From positions 1,503,501 to 1,567,500 of the forward strand of contig CP060221.1 in assembly GCA_023898405.1 (NCBI GenBank): DNA of 64,000 nt, written 5' to 3'. This DNA is from Myxococcales bacterium. Lineage in GTDB: Bacteria; Myxococcota; UBA727; JABDBI01. Of this stretch, positions 32,134 to 41,573 are shown in pieces. Position 1 is the first letter of the stretch. Each line of letters begins with the position of its first letter. The translations under genes and the position numbers were made by a program. The notes beneath the pieces are model-generated. The model searched no databases. It worked only from the letters and a program-made list of their open reading frames with translations, and had not been told where the DNA came from.

Positions 32134-34515
32134 TCATTCTATTTCATTTTCAAATGCTTTGGGTTGCAGAGCGCGGATAATGACTTCTTTGCTCGCTGGT
32201 ATGGGCAAGCAGGGAAGCCTATCAGATTTTTTGTGAGAAATGAGTGCATTTTTTACGGCATTCCACACTGAAAAACACAGCATGAGCGGTGGTTCTCCTA
32301 CCGCTTTGGTGCCTCTGATATTTACGCTGTTGTGGTGATTTTTTATAAGGTCGATGTTAAAAATACGCGGTATGTCGTGAATGCTGGGGATTTTATAGGT
32401 GCTTGGAGAGCACGAGAGGAGTCTGCCATCACTGTTGTAGTAGAGAGCTTCATTGGTGACCCAGCCAAGACCTTGTATAAATGCTCCTGCTATTTGTCCT
32501 CGATCCAGTGCGTCGTTGATAGGCTTGCCTAAGTCCATGAGAATATCTGAGCGCAACACCTTTACATCACCCGTATGCTGATCGATTTCAACCTCAGAGG
32601 CTGCAACGCCTTGCGTGAAATACAAAAAAGCATTCCCTTGAGCTTTAAGCTTGTTAAACGAAAGATGGGGAGTTTTATAAAAACCATAATCGCTTAGCGC
32701 TACCCGGCTGAGATAGGCTGCGTTTACGAGAACGACAAAATCTAAATATTTCTTAGGATCGTTGGCTAAAAATACTTTGTTATCTCTAAAAATAATTTCC
32801 CTATCAACATCTAAGCTTGCTTCGAGCTCAGGACTGCACGCTAAAGCAGCGCTATGTTTTGGATGTTGTTTTGGATCAAGGTCGATTATTTGGCTAAAGA
32901 TACTTTCGAGTCGTTTTCTGATTTTTTGGGCTGCCATCACTGCGGCTGCCCCATTGAGATCGGTGCCGCTCGATGCGGCTGTGGGAGAAGTGTTGGTGCT
33001 TCTATCAGTGCTGGTGGGCATGATGCGCACTGACTGATCTTTTAGGCCAAATACTTCTGATACCAGGGTGCGTATTCTGGTTTGTACTCCTTGCCCCATC
33101 TCTACACCGCCGGTGGAAACCTGAATGCTGCCATCGCGAAAAATGTGTACCAGCGCATTGGCTTGATTTAAAAATCTGGTGGTAAAGGAAATACCAAATT
33201 TGATAGCCGTGAGAGATAAGCCCCGCGGATTATTTTTGGGGTTTTGATTCCACTTTTCAATATGAGATCGTCTTTTTATATAGTCACACTTTTTTTCTAG
33301 AGTGGTGAAAAGCTGCGGCAGAAGGTTATTTTCTACTTTTTGTCCGTATGGAGTGATGTCAAAATTATCTCGATAACAATTTATTTTTCTTACCTCTAAA
33401 GCATCGATAGCGAGATGATGGCCAACCTCCTCCATGACGTGTTCGATCATCGCTATACCCTTTGGTCCACCAAAGCCGCGAAATGCTGTGTGTGGATGAA
33501 AATTCGTGCGGCACACTCTGCCTTCTAATTTGACGTTTGGAATATAGTAGGCATTGTCTGCATGAAAGAGCGCCCGCTCCAGTATAGATGTGGAAAGATC
33601 AGCATAAGCGCCGCCATCGCCCAAAAAATTGGCATGAAGGGCGATGATTTTTCCCGCACTATCAAAACCAACATGGTAGTTGATCTGATATGGGTTGCGT
33701 TTGCCCGTGATCAGCATGTCGTCATCTTTGCTTAAAACTATGCGTGCTGGGCATTTGGTTTTATGGGCCACCAAAGCGGCATAGACGGCGAAAGGAGCAG
33801 CTTGGGTTTCTTTGCCTCCAAATGCTCCGCCTAAGCGCTGCGCTATACAGCTGACCGAACTAAAAGGTATCCCTAGGGCTTCTGCCACCAGGCTTTGGGT
33901 TTCTGTCGGATGTTGGGTCGAGGAGTGAACTTCAAGATGGTTATCTTCAAGAGGATAGGCGATGGCTGATTGATTTTCTAAATAAAAATGATCAGCTCCA
34001 TGAATGTGGAGTTGTCCTTTTAGACGATGGGGAGCTGTGGTTAGAGTATCGATATTTCCTCGTTCAATTGTTTGAGGAGCTCCAATAAAAGACTGGGCCT
34101 CAACTGCCTGATCGATGGATAAAATCGGCGTGGTAGTAATGAATTCAACCTCAATCAAGCCTAAAGCCTGTTTAAGATTTTCTTTGGAGTCTGCTCCAAC
34201 CACAGCGATAACTTCGCCAACATAGTTGACGCGGGTCTGAGCCATAAGCGGTTGTTCCGCAATGATAGCTCCCCACACATTGTGATGTAGGTCTGCCGAT
34301 GTGAGCACGCATTTGACGCCAGGGCTATTTTTTGCTTGAGCGATATCAATTTTTTTGATGAGAGCGCTTGGATGAGGGCTATAAAAAAGACCGACATAGA
34401 GCTCATTGTCCATCAAAGGTCGGTCGTCAACGTAGATGGATTCGCCTGCCACGTGGAGATGAGAAGAGTCGTGGGGGCTGTTTAGAGTATGGTTGAGAAG
34501 TTCAAGCTCGCTCAT
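32134..34515 (-). CDS. xdhB: Xanthine dehydrogenase molybdenum-binding subunit
   Basis: A 793-residue large subunit of the xanthine oxidase family, binding molybdopterin and oxidising hypoxanthine/xanthine. Recognisable segments are AQRLGGAFGGKE, HTAFRGFGGPKGIAM, GGVEMGQGVQTRI, AASSGTDLNGAAA and GTKAVGEPPLMLCFSVW, the last with the catalytic Glu. The length fits bacterial XdhB (about 770-800). Its ATG overlaps the end of xdhA by 4 bases. No xdhC insertion factor was found in the window. With guaD it forms a guanine-to-urate route. Confidence 0.93.
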   Translation of the reverse strand: MSELELLNHTLNSPHDSSHLHVAGESIYVDDRPLMDNELYVGLFYSPHPSALIKKIDIAQAKNSPGVKCVLTSADLHHNVWGAIIAEQPLMAQTRVNYVGEVIAVVGADSKENLKQALGLIEVEFITTTPILSIDQAVEAQSFIGAPQTIERGNIDTLTTAPHRLKGQLHIHGADHFYLENQSAIAYPLEDNHLEVHSSTQHPTETQSLVAEALGIPFSSVSCIAQRLGGAFGGKETQAAPFAVYAALVAHKTKCPARIVLSKDDDMLITGKRNPYQINYHVGFDSAGKIIALHANFLGDGGAYADLSTSILERALFHADNAYYIPNVKLEGRVCRTNFHPHTAFRGFGGPKGIAMIEHVMEEVGHHLAIDALEVRKINCYRDNFDITPYGQKVENNLLPQLFTTLEKKCDYIKRRSHIEKWNQNPKNNPRGLSLTAIKFGISFTTRFLNQANALVHIFRDGSIQVSTGGVEMGQGVQTRIRTLVSEVFGLKDQSVRIMPTSTDRSTNTSPTAASSGTDLNGAAAVMAAQKIRKRLESIFSQIIDLDPKQHPKHSAALACSPELEASLDVDREIIFRDNKVFLANDPKKYLDFVVLVNAAYLSRVALSDYGFYKTPHLSFNKLKAQGNAFLYFTQGVAASEVEIDQHTGDVKVLRSDILMDLGKPINDALDRGQIAGAFIQGLGWVTNEALYYNSDGRLLSCSPSTYKIPSIHDIPRIFNIDLIKNHHNSVNIRGTKAVGEPPLMLCFSVWNAVKNALISHKKSDRLPCLPIPASKEVIIRALQPKAFENEIE

Positions 34516-35909
34516 AGAAGACTTCCAAGATATCGAGAAAAAACATTATTAGCCAACACTCTTCTAAACTGAGCGCTTGCTCTTAGATCGCTTTGGGGAG
34601 TTATTTCTTGTTGAAGTATTTTTTGAGCATCGCTGATAAGTGCCGAGTCGAGTTCTTTATTGAACATAAATTGTTCAGTATTTTTGAGGCGTTTTATCAT
34701 TGGCCCAATACCGCCCATGGCAAGCTTAATGTTTTTGATAACTTTACCGGCAAGCTCTATGCGAAAAGCGCTGTTGATGGTGGCGATATCTAAATCTTTT
34801 CGGGTGGAAACTTTGTCAAGTTTTAAATGCTCATGACTCTTGGGTAAGCAGAAGCTTATGTGGGTAATATATTCATTGTATTTGAGGTTCAGAGTTTTGT
34901 AAGAGACAAAGAGCTTTTCTATAGAAATTGCGCGGCTACCTTCAATACTGCGCAGATGAATCATTCCATCACACACCATCAAAAAAGGGGTGGTATCGGC
35001 TATGGGGGAAGCGTTAGCAGTATTACCAACAAGGGTCGCCATATTTTTTATCTGAGGTGATGCAAAGATATTGATAAATTGAGCAAATAAAGGGGCTCGT
35101 TTTTGGCAAAATTTGCGCAAAGAACTGAGATTGACGCGGGCGCCGACTATAATGCGCTCGTCTTCTTGGCGAATATCATAGAGTTCATCGATCAAATTAA
35201 GGCTGAGTATCCGTAATGGAGTAGCCTTGTCCTTGTTTTCTAAGACCCCTAGGTCAGTGTTGCCGGAACGAATTTTATAACCTTGTTGAGCGAGTTTGTC
35301 GGCTTCTTCGAGCGTAGTAGGTGCGTAGAATTCTTTTCCCTCATGTTTAAATTTAATTGCCCCATTATTTTCATAGGTAGATGTAGAGAAATAATTTTTT
35401 AAGGGCTTGATTGTTTTGCCATCGATCGAGAGCGCAGCCTCAATGATAGAAATATATCCGGTACAGCGACACAGGTTACCGGTAAGTTCATTTTTTACTT
35501 TTTGTGGGCTTAAGCGTGCAGGAGATTTTTCAAAAAGTCCGGTAAGCGCCATAACAAAGCCGGGAGTGCAAAAACCACATTGGCTGCCATGGAAATTGTG
35601 CAGAGCCCGCTGAATGGGAGAGAGCGCATTTTCTTTTTTAAGTGCCTCAATGGTGATTACATGTGCTCCATCGAGCTGAGTGAGTCCAACGATACATGCA
35701 TTGATGGGAACAAATTGATGATCAATGCGAGGACGAAAAATAAGCACCGTACAAGCACCGCAGTCGCCTTCAGCACACACAATTTTTGTACCGGTTAATT
35801 TTTTTTGGTAACGCAAAAAATCAGCGAGCATCATAAAAGCATGTTCTTTTGCTATCTTAAGTGCTTGGCCGTTGAGAGACATTGCTATGTAGTCACGCGT
35901 TTTTTCCAT
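34512..35909 (-). CDS. xdhA: Xanthine dehydrogenase FAD / iron-sulfur subunit
   Basis: A 465-residue small subunit with two [2Fe-2S] clusters at the N-terminus (CAEGDCGACTVLI; then SQCGFCTPGFVMAL and TGNLCRCTGYISII). A CO-dehydrogenase-flavoprotein-like FAD domain follows from about residue 180 (KIRSGNTDLGV, LVGNTANASPIADTTP, STRKDLDIATINSAFRI). Electrons pass from the molybdenum site in XdhB through the clusters to FAD and NAD+. The short spacing and 4-base overlap show translational coupling with xdhB. Confidence 0.93.
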   Translation of the reverse strand: MEKTRDYIAMSLNGQALKIAKEHAFMMLADFLRYQKKLTGTKIVCAEGDCGACTVLIFRPRIDHQFVPINACIVGLTQLDGAHVITIEALKKENALSPIQRALHNFHGSQCGFCTPGFVMALTGLFEKSPARLSPQKVKNELTGNLCRCTGYISIIEAALSIDGKTIKPLKNYFSTSTYENNGAIKFKHEGKEFYAPTTLEEADKLAQQGYKIRSGNTDLGVLENKDKATPLRILSLNLIDELYDIRQEDERIIVGARVNLSSLRKFCQKRAPLFAQFINIFASPQIKNMATLVGNTANASPIADTTPFLMVCDGMIHLRSIEGSRAISIEKLFVSYKTLNLKYNEYITHISFCLPKSHEHLKLDKVSTRKDLDIATINSAFRIELAGKVIKNIKLAMGGIGPMIKRLKNTEQFMFNKELDSALISDAQKILQQEITPQSDLRASAQFRRVLANNVFSRYLGSLL

Positions 35910-35916
35910 CAGCTCC

Positions 35917-36366
35917 TCAGCTGTTGTGCCTAAAAGATAGCACAGCTCCTAAAAGGGCTAATACCAATCCAGTAAAACGCGCCAGCGAAAATGCTTGTTG
36001 GTTGATGGTGATATCGATCACAAAACTTGTGATGATTTGACCAGCAAGCATGGCAAGCACGGTGGAAAATGCACCGATGTTTTTCATGGTTAAGGGTACC
36101 ATCAGTACCAGGCTTAGACCCATAAGGCCTGGTAAAACATGCCACAGACGAAATCCATTTCCTGTTTTGAGCCAAAAATTATGATGAAACTTGTCGGGGA
36201 AAGAGATCAACACTATGAGCATGATTGCGGCGCTTAGGAGCAATACAACTCCATTGATAAATGCCGCCATTGCCATGCCTTGGGAGTCACCAATAATACG
36301 ATTTAAAGTAGGCTGGATAACGACAATGCAGCCGAGGCAAAGACTGAGAAAAAAAAAGAAGTTCAT
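35917..36366 (-). CDS. DMT-superfamily (DUF606/YdcZ-like) membrane protein
   Basis: A 149-residue protein of about five hydrophobic helices, the single-domain half-size DMT family formerly DUF606. It begins MNFFFFLSLCLGCIVVIQPT followed by LNRIIGDS and contains AAFINGVVLLLSAAIM, PGLMGLSLVLMVPLTMKNIG and FTGLVLALLGAVLSF. Such proteins usually work as dimers or pairs with another copy. No partner copy is adjacent. It lies directly upstream of xdhA on the same strand (7-base gap), so it may be a purine or related transporter for this operon. That link is inference. Confidence 0.75.
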   Translation of the reverse strand: MNFFFFLSLCLGCIVVIQPTLNRIIGDSQGMAMAAFINGVVLLLSAAIMLIVLISFPDKFHHNFWLKTGNGFRLWHVLPGLMGLSLVLMVPLTMKNIGAFSTVLAMLAGQIITSFVIDITINQQAFSLARFTGLVLALLGAVLSFRHNS

Positions 36367-36548
36367 AAGGCGCTCTTTAGGAATGGTGTAGGTACAAATT
36401 TATCTAGTTTAAAAAAAATATGTTGTTTTTATAATTGATAGAACGGTCTTGTGAAGAATGAATAGTTACTATAGTAATGATTTTATTGTTAATAATAGTT
36501 GGTTAATTTATTGTATCCAATGGTTATAATTTTTTTGAGAGTTCAACA

Positions 36549-37400
36549 ATGAGTTATCTAGTTTCCCCTAGGGTAGTTTTAAAGCTAGTTTTTTGTGTTT
36601 TAGTCTTGACGGGATGCGAAAAAAAAAACCAACCCCAACCAGTTTCAACGAAACAGAATGTAGAAAAAGAGAAAACACCTGAACAAGAGAAAACACCTGA
36701 ACAAGAAAGTGGTCAAGACGAAGAGCCCGAAGTTGAAGCTGTTTATGAACCTGATGACTCCCAACTGGGCTCTCTTTTGTACGAGCGTTTTAAAAACAAG
36801 GGAAAAATCCTTGTTGATTTTTTTGATTCCAACAACCCAGATTATGATGTCCTAACACGCTTTTTTGATGGTGGTAAAAATGATGCAGCATTGCCCATAA
36901 CAAAAGAGCAAGGCGAACAGCTATCTCAGATCGTTTTTACTCCTCTTAGTTCTTTGAAGGTGTCATATCGGAAAGCTCATCCTGGTTTTTTTGGTGGAGC
37001 AAAAGCATCAAATAATTCATTGTCACAAAAGGATTTGAAGTTGTTGGGGCAATTGTCTAAGGACGACAAAAATCAAATAGATGCTGTCTATTCAGGAATA
37101 GAGAGTCTTATTTTTAAAGACAATCAACTGCGCAAAGAGTTTGAACCTTACATTTTTAGCGGTATGAGTAAGAAGAATACCTTTGAAAAATTGTATGAAG
37201 GCATGAGTGATGAAAAAATAAAGCTCATCAATCAGGGGCTGATGTACAGCATTTTCTTGAACATTCTTCAAGAAATTACTTTGTTAAAGCAAAATCAAGT
37301 TTTGGTAGAATATGGAACTTATTTCGATAGCGACAGTGCACTAAAATTAATTGGTGAAAGGATTAAGAGCTTCCAGGATTATCTTGCTCGAAATAATTAG
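36549..37400 (+). CDS. Lipoprotein of unknown function
   Basis: A 283-residue lipoprotein with lipobox LVLTGC (Cys23), followed by a low-complexity charged linker with a short tandem repeat (EKTPEQ twice, an 18-base DNA repeat) and an acidic segment. The mature domain (about residues 70-283) is helical and Lys/Asp-rich, with no domain I recognise. It is likely envelope-anchored. It stands between the divergent DUF606 gene and the convergent priA gene; only 28 bases separate its stop from that of priA, with no clear hairpin. The paired EKTPEQ repeat could vary in copy number between strains. Confidence 0.65.
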   Translation: MSYLVSPRVVLKLVFCVLVLTGCEKKNQPQPVSTKQNVEKEKTPEQEKTPEQESGQDEEPEVEAVYEPDDSQLGSLLYERFKNKGKILVDFFDSNNPDYDVLTRFFDGGKNDAALPITKEQGEQLSQIVFTPLSSLKVSYRKAHPGFFGGAKASNNSLSQKDLKLLGQLSKDDKNQIDAVYSGIESLIFKDNQLRKEFEPYIFSGMSKKNTFEKLYEGMSDEKIKLINQGLMYSIFLNILQEITLLKQNQVLVEYGTYFDSDSALKLIGERIKSFQDYLARNN

Positions 37401-37428
37401 AGATGTTTAAAAAACAGTCTCTTGGCTT

Positions 37429-39447
37429 TTACCCTGTCGTTTGCGGATCAACATCGATAGTAAACCTAACTTTGTTTTTGTTAATAAACTCCACCATAGT
37501 GGAGTTATTTTTTAGCTGAGCGATGCTTTGATGAAGCATTTTAGTACTCGGTGAAAGAGCCAAGAGTTGAAAACGATAGCGATTATTGATGCGTTCTATG
37601 CTTGAGGGAGTTGGTCCTAAAAGTTGCAAGTGATGGTGTGCTTTAAGAAAATGATGAGCTTTGGTCACGGCAGATTGGGCGATATCTGCATTTTTATGTT
37701 CGGCACGCAAGAGAACAGCGCGCGAGAAGGGAGGTTGATTAAAGCGTTTTCTTAAGGCCAGCTCCTGTTGAATAAAGCCTTTGCTGTCATAATTTTTACA
37801 AAAATAAATGCTTGGGTGAGAAGGGTTAAAAGTTTGAATAATAGCTTTTCCTCTCTTTTGCCCACGTCCAGCCCGGCCAGCAACTTGGGTGAGCAGTTGA
37901 AAGGTTTTTTCTGCCGCTCGAAAATCTGGCATAGAGAGGCCTACATCGGCACAAACAACGCCAACCAATCCCACATGTAAAAAATCGTGACCTTTGGCGA
38001 TCATTTGCGTGCCTATCAAAATGTGTGCCGTGCGATCGTGCATGGATTTAAGTACTTTTTCTAAACGAATTTGGCTTTGTATAACATCACGATCAAGGCG
38101 CTCTATCACTAAATCAGGGAACAATAATTTTACCTCTTCATGAAGGCGCTCGGTTCCAAGACCAACGAAACGGATTGAATCATTGAGGCAATTTTTACAG
38201 GTGCTCTGGGCGTATTCCACGTGTTGACATTGATGGCACACCAAGGATTGTCGTTTTTGGTAATAAGTGAGTCCTACGCTGCAGTGAGGACACTCAACCA
38301 TAGTGCCGCATTGGTAGCATACGCCAAAGCGTGCATAGCCGCGCTGATTCAAAAAAAGCAGAACCTGTAAATCTTGCTCGATGCTTTCTTTTATCGCGTT
38401 GACTAAAGGTCGCGATAAAATGCACATCTTTGAGCCAGAACTTTTGCTTAAGTCTTGGGTGCGAAAATCAACATCATCGAAGCGCTCTTTAAGATCGATC
38501 ACTTCAATATCGGCAAGTTTGCTGTCTTGATGAAATCGATGTTCAAGTTTGAGGTGAGTTAATTTTTTGTTTTGAACGTTATAGATCGATTCAAGTGAAG
38601 GTGTAGCAGAGCCTAAAATTATGCAGGCCCTTTCATTTTTCGCACGCCATAGGGCTAAATCACGGGCGTTATACTGCGGTGAGTCCTCTTGCTTAAGGCT
38701 TGAGTCGTGTTCTTCGTCAACCACAATCAAACCAAGATTTTTTAAAGGCGCAAAAATAGCTGAACGGGCTCCGATCAAAATTTGTGAGTCATTACTGAGC
38801 AAATGAAAAATTCCATCGCGTTTTTGAGCCGGGCTAACATTAGAGTGCATGACCACAGCTTTTTGACCCAGGGCTTTTTCAACGCGCTCTACTAACTGAG
38901 GTGTGAGAGATATTTCTGGAACAATAAAGAGTACAGATTTTTTTTGCTCGAGCACAGTATTGGCAATGTCAATGTAAATATGGGTTTTTCCCGATCCTGT
39001 GATGCCTTCAAGCAAATACGCGCCACTAAGATTACTTTTGATCCTTTGACTTAGAGAATTTTGTTCCACAGAAAGTTGAGATAAATTTTTGTGAGTTTTG
39101 GGAAAGACTTTTTTTATGCGATGAGCTTTCTCGTTTTTTGGTACAGCTAAATGAACACATGTGCCAAGATCGTTGAAATAATAGCGTGAGGTAAATTTCA
39201 TCAACTCAAACTGCTCTTTGGTGATGATGGGTTCGTCATCTATAATTTCGATAATTTCTTTGATTTTAAATTTGTTTTTACAAGAGTCATCAATACCAAT
39301 GACTGCTCCAGTCATAAGACGATTTTTTAACTCAACTTTTACGCGGCGGCCAAAAATTTCACTCTCACACAATTTTTCATTTATTGAATAGCTAAAAATC
39401 CCGTCATTGTGCGCTATTTTGAGGGCTACCTTAACAATTGTTTCCAT
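37429..39447 (-). CDS. priA: Primosomal protein N' (replication restart helicase PriA)
   Basis: A 672-residue DEAD/DEAH-like helicase that reloads the replisome at stalled forks. Walker A is in LEGITGSGKTHIYIDI and Walker B in VVDEEHDSSLKQ. Helicase motifs include SATPSLES and QVAGRAGRG. The zinc-binding cysteines lie in CYQCGTMVECPHCSVGL and CHQCQHVEYAQSTCKNC. The N-terminal 3'-DNA-binding part is shorter than in E. coli (731 aa). Singly transcribed, opposite to the lipoprotein. Confidence 0.93.
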   Translation of the reverse strand: METIVKVALKIAHNDGIFSYSINEKLCESEIFGRRVKVELKNRLMTGAVIGIDDSCKNKFKIKEIIEIIDDEPIITKEQFELMKFTSRYYFNDLGTCVHLAVPKNEKAHRIKKVFPKTHKNLSQLSVEQNSLSQRIKSNLSGAYLLEGITGSGKTHIYIDIANTVLEQKKSVLFIVPEISLTPQLVERVEKALGQKAVVMHSNVSPAQKRDGIFHLLSNDSQILIGARSAIFAPLKNLGLIVVDEEHDSSLKQEDSPQYNARDLALWRAKNERACIILGSATPSLESIYNVQNKKLTHLKLEHRFHQDSKLADIEVIDLKERFDDVDFRTQDLSKSSGSKMCILSRPLVNAIKESIEQDLQVLLFLNQRGYARFGVCYQCGTMVECPHCSVGLTYYQKRQSLVCHQCQHVEYAQSTCKNCLNDSIRFVGLGTERLHEEVKLLFPDLVIERLDRDVIQSQIRLEKVLKSMHDRTAHILIGTQMIAKGHDFLHVGLVGVVCADVGLSMPDFRAAEKTFQLLTQVAGRAGRGQKRGKAIIQTFNPSHPSIYFCKNYDSKGFIQQELALRKRFNQPPFSRAVLLRAEHKNADIAQSAVTKAHHFLKAHHHLQLLGPTPSSIERINNRYRFQLLALSPSTKMLHQSIAQLKNNSTMVEFINKNKVRFTIDVDPQTTG

Positions 39448-39599
39448 GATGGGGCATTAGCTATTTTGAATGCTTTGAGCAAGCCTAAGCCAGCTTAGAC
39501 TTTTAAAAGCCGGATACTTTTTTGCAACTATGTCTTGAACATTGCTTGTTATCTGTAATTAATAGCCCAAGAAATTAATTTCATGAATCGGGAGTGGTT

Positions 39600-41054
39600 A
39601 TGGCACTTGAGCTTAAGGATGGTAAGGTAACCCAGGTTATTGGGCCTGTGGTTGATGTGGAATTTGAAGCGGGATCTTTGCCGGCTTTGCTTACCGCCCT
39701 TACGCTTCACAACAAGAATCTCTCAGACAAGACCGATAATCTTGTTTTAGAAGTAGCACAGCACCTTGGTGAAAATACCGTTCGCTGTATTGCGATGGAT
39801 GCAACCGAAGGCTTGGTTCGCGGCACTGCTGTAAAAAATACAGGGGCTCCCATTCAAGTGCCAGTAGGAAAAGAAACTCTTGGACGCATATGCAATGTGA
39901 TCGGTGAGCCTATCGATGAGCAAGGCCCGCTCAATACCAAAGAAAAATTACCCATTCACAGAAAACCACCAGAATTTAGTGAACAGAGCACTGAGGTTTC
40001 TGTTCTTGAGACTGGGATCAAAGTTGTAGATTTGTTGGCTCCCTACGCTCGTGGAGGAAAGATTGGTCTTTTTGGTGGTGCCGGTGTAGGAAAAACGGTT
40101 TTGATCATGGAGCTAATCAATAATATTGCTAAAGGTCACGGTGGTCTTTCAGTTTTTGCTGGTGTGGGAGAGCGCACCAGGGAGGGACGGGATCTTTACA
40201 ATGAAATGATCGAGTCTGGTGTTATAAAATGGGACGAAAAAACCAAAAAAGTTAATTCTCAAGAAAGCAAAGTGGCTTTGATCTACGGTCAGATGAATGA
40301 GCCACCAGGAGCACGTGCACGTGTTGCACTCTCGGGTTTGACTGTAGCTGAAAATTTCCGTGATAATTTTGGCCAAGATGTTTTGTTGTTCGTTGATAAT
40401 ATTTTTCGTTTTACTCAAGCTGGTTCAGAAGTTTCAGCCTTGCTGGGACGTATTCCTTCAGCTGTGGGCTATCAGCCAACTTTAGCTACCGAAATGGGAG
40501 AGCTGCAAGAGCGTATCACAACCACCAAAAAAGGATCGATTACATCAGTACAGGCTATCTATGTTCCTGCTGACGATCTTACTGACCCAGCACCTGCAAC
40601 AACATTTGCTCACTTAGATGCCACAACTGTGTTGAACCGCTCAATCGCTGACTTGGGAATTTACCCTGCTGTGGATCCTCTCGACTCTACTTCTCGTATC
40701 TTAAGTGCCGAAGTTGTGGGGGAGGAGCATTATCAGGTAGCAAGAAATGTGCAGTCGATCTTACAGCGCTATAAAGAGCTGCAAGATATTATTGCCATTT
40801 TGGGTATGGATGAATTGTCTGCAGAGGATCGTACTTTGGTTGCGAGAGCTCGTAAGATCCAGCGCTTTTTGTCTCAGCCTTTCTTTTCAGCTGAAGCATT
40901 TACCGGCGCTCAAGGAAAATACGTAAAAATTGCTGATACCATTCGTGGATTTAAAGAAATTTGTGAAGGCCAGCATGATGCAATTCCAGAGCAAGCATTT
41001 TACATGACCGGAACCATTGAAGAAGTTTTGGCTCGTGCCAAAGAAATGGTGTGA
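39600..41054 (+). CDS. atpD: F-type ATP synthase beta subunit
   Basis: A 484-residue catalytic subunit of F1. The start at ATG 39600 has a GGGAG site; an in-frame GTG 6 bases upstream is also possible. Walker A GGAGVGKT is at about residues 159-166, the catalytic GERTREGRDLYNEM is intact, and PAPATTFAHLDATTVLNRS is the family signature. The sequence is strongly conserved. Only beta and epsilon are present here. The a, c, b, delta, alpha and gamma subunits are not in the window, so the operon is split. Confidence 0.97.
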   Translation: MALELKDGKVTQVIGPVVDVEFEAGSLPALLTALTLHNKNLSDKTDNLVLEVAQHLGENTVRCIAMDATEGLVRGTAVKNTGAPIQVPVGKETLGRICNVIGEPIDEQGPLNTKEKLPIHRKPPEFSEQSTEVSVLETGIKVVDLLAPYARGGKIGLFGGAGVGKTVLIMELINNIAKGHGGLSVFAGVGERTREGRDLYNEMIESGVIKWDEKTKKVNSQESKVALIYGQMNEPPGARARVALSGLTVAENFRDNFGQDVLLFVDNIFRFTQAGSEVSALLGRIPSAVGYQPTLATEMGELQERITTTKKGSITSVQAIYVPADDLTDPAPATTFAHLDATTVLNRSIADLGIYPAVDPLDSTSRILSAEVVGEEHYQVARNVQSILQRYKELQDIIAILGMDELSAEDRTLVARARKIQRFLSQPFFSAEAFTGAQGKYVKIADTIRGFKEICEGQHDAIPEQAFYMTGTIEEVLARAKEMV

Positions 41055-41061
41055 GGTGGCT

Positions 41062-41460
41062 ATGCTACATCTTAATGTTGTAACGCCCGAGCGCCCTTTT
41101 ATCGAGCAAGATTGCCTTAGTGTAACCTTGCCCGGACTTATGGGAGAAGTGCAGATATTAGAAGGACACACACCGTGTCTTTTGGAGCTTAAAACTGGTC
41201 ACGTTATTTATGAAAACAAAGATCGAGAGAGCGTGCGTTTTATGATTGCAGCGGGCTTTGTTGAAGTAGATAAAGATCACGTAACTGTGATGTGTGAAAT
41301 GGCTCGGAGTAAAGACGAGATCGATAAAGTGAGCGAGCTTGGGACACAGCAAGACCTTAAACAACAGCTTGACAATACTAAGCTTGATGAAGAAGAAAAA
41401 AATAAACGCTTGCAGGCCGAGCTTGAAAAAAGTGTAGCTCGAATGAGTTTGCTCGATTAA
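41062..41460 (+). CDS. atpC: F-type ATP synthase epsilon subunit
   Basis: A 132-residue epsilon subunit, 7 bases after atpD. It contains MLHLNVVTPERPFIEQDC, SVTLPGLMGEVQILEGHTPC and the beta-sandwich end (GFVEVDKDHVTVMCEMA), followed by the helical C-terminal domain which may inhibit the motor. Upstream frame extension overlaps atpD without similarity, so ATG 41062 is used. A 10-bp hairpin follows the stop. Confidence 0.95.
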   Translation: MLHLNVVTPERPFIEQDCLSVTLPGLMGEVQILEGHTPCLLELKTGHVIYENKDRESVRFMIAAGFVEVDKDHVTVMCEMARSKDEIDKVSELGTQQDLKQQLDNTKLDEEEKNKRLQAELEKSVARMSLLD

Positions 41461-41504
41461 AAGAGACAAACAAAAACAGCTCTAAAAAGTTCAAAAGTGC
41501 GTGT

Positions 41505-41534
41505 TTCGCTGCTACCTTTTTTGATAGCAGCGAA
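41505..41534 (+). other. Hairpin between atpC and the cysteine desulfurase
   Basis: Perfect 10-bp stem TTCGCTGCTA / TAGCAGCGAA (41505-41514 and 41525-41534) with a T-rich loop. No U-tract follows, so it may be an attenuator, a processing site or a weak terminator. Confidence 0.5.
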
Positions 41535-41573
41535 GTTCTGCGCTGCAAATAAAAAAATATCGGGAGTATTCTC

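Noticed and set aside
36660..36710. Tandem 18-base repeat as CRISPR or VNTR array
   Set aside because: Only two copies, inside a lipoprotein linker; it encodes a repeated hexapeptide rather than spacers.
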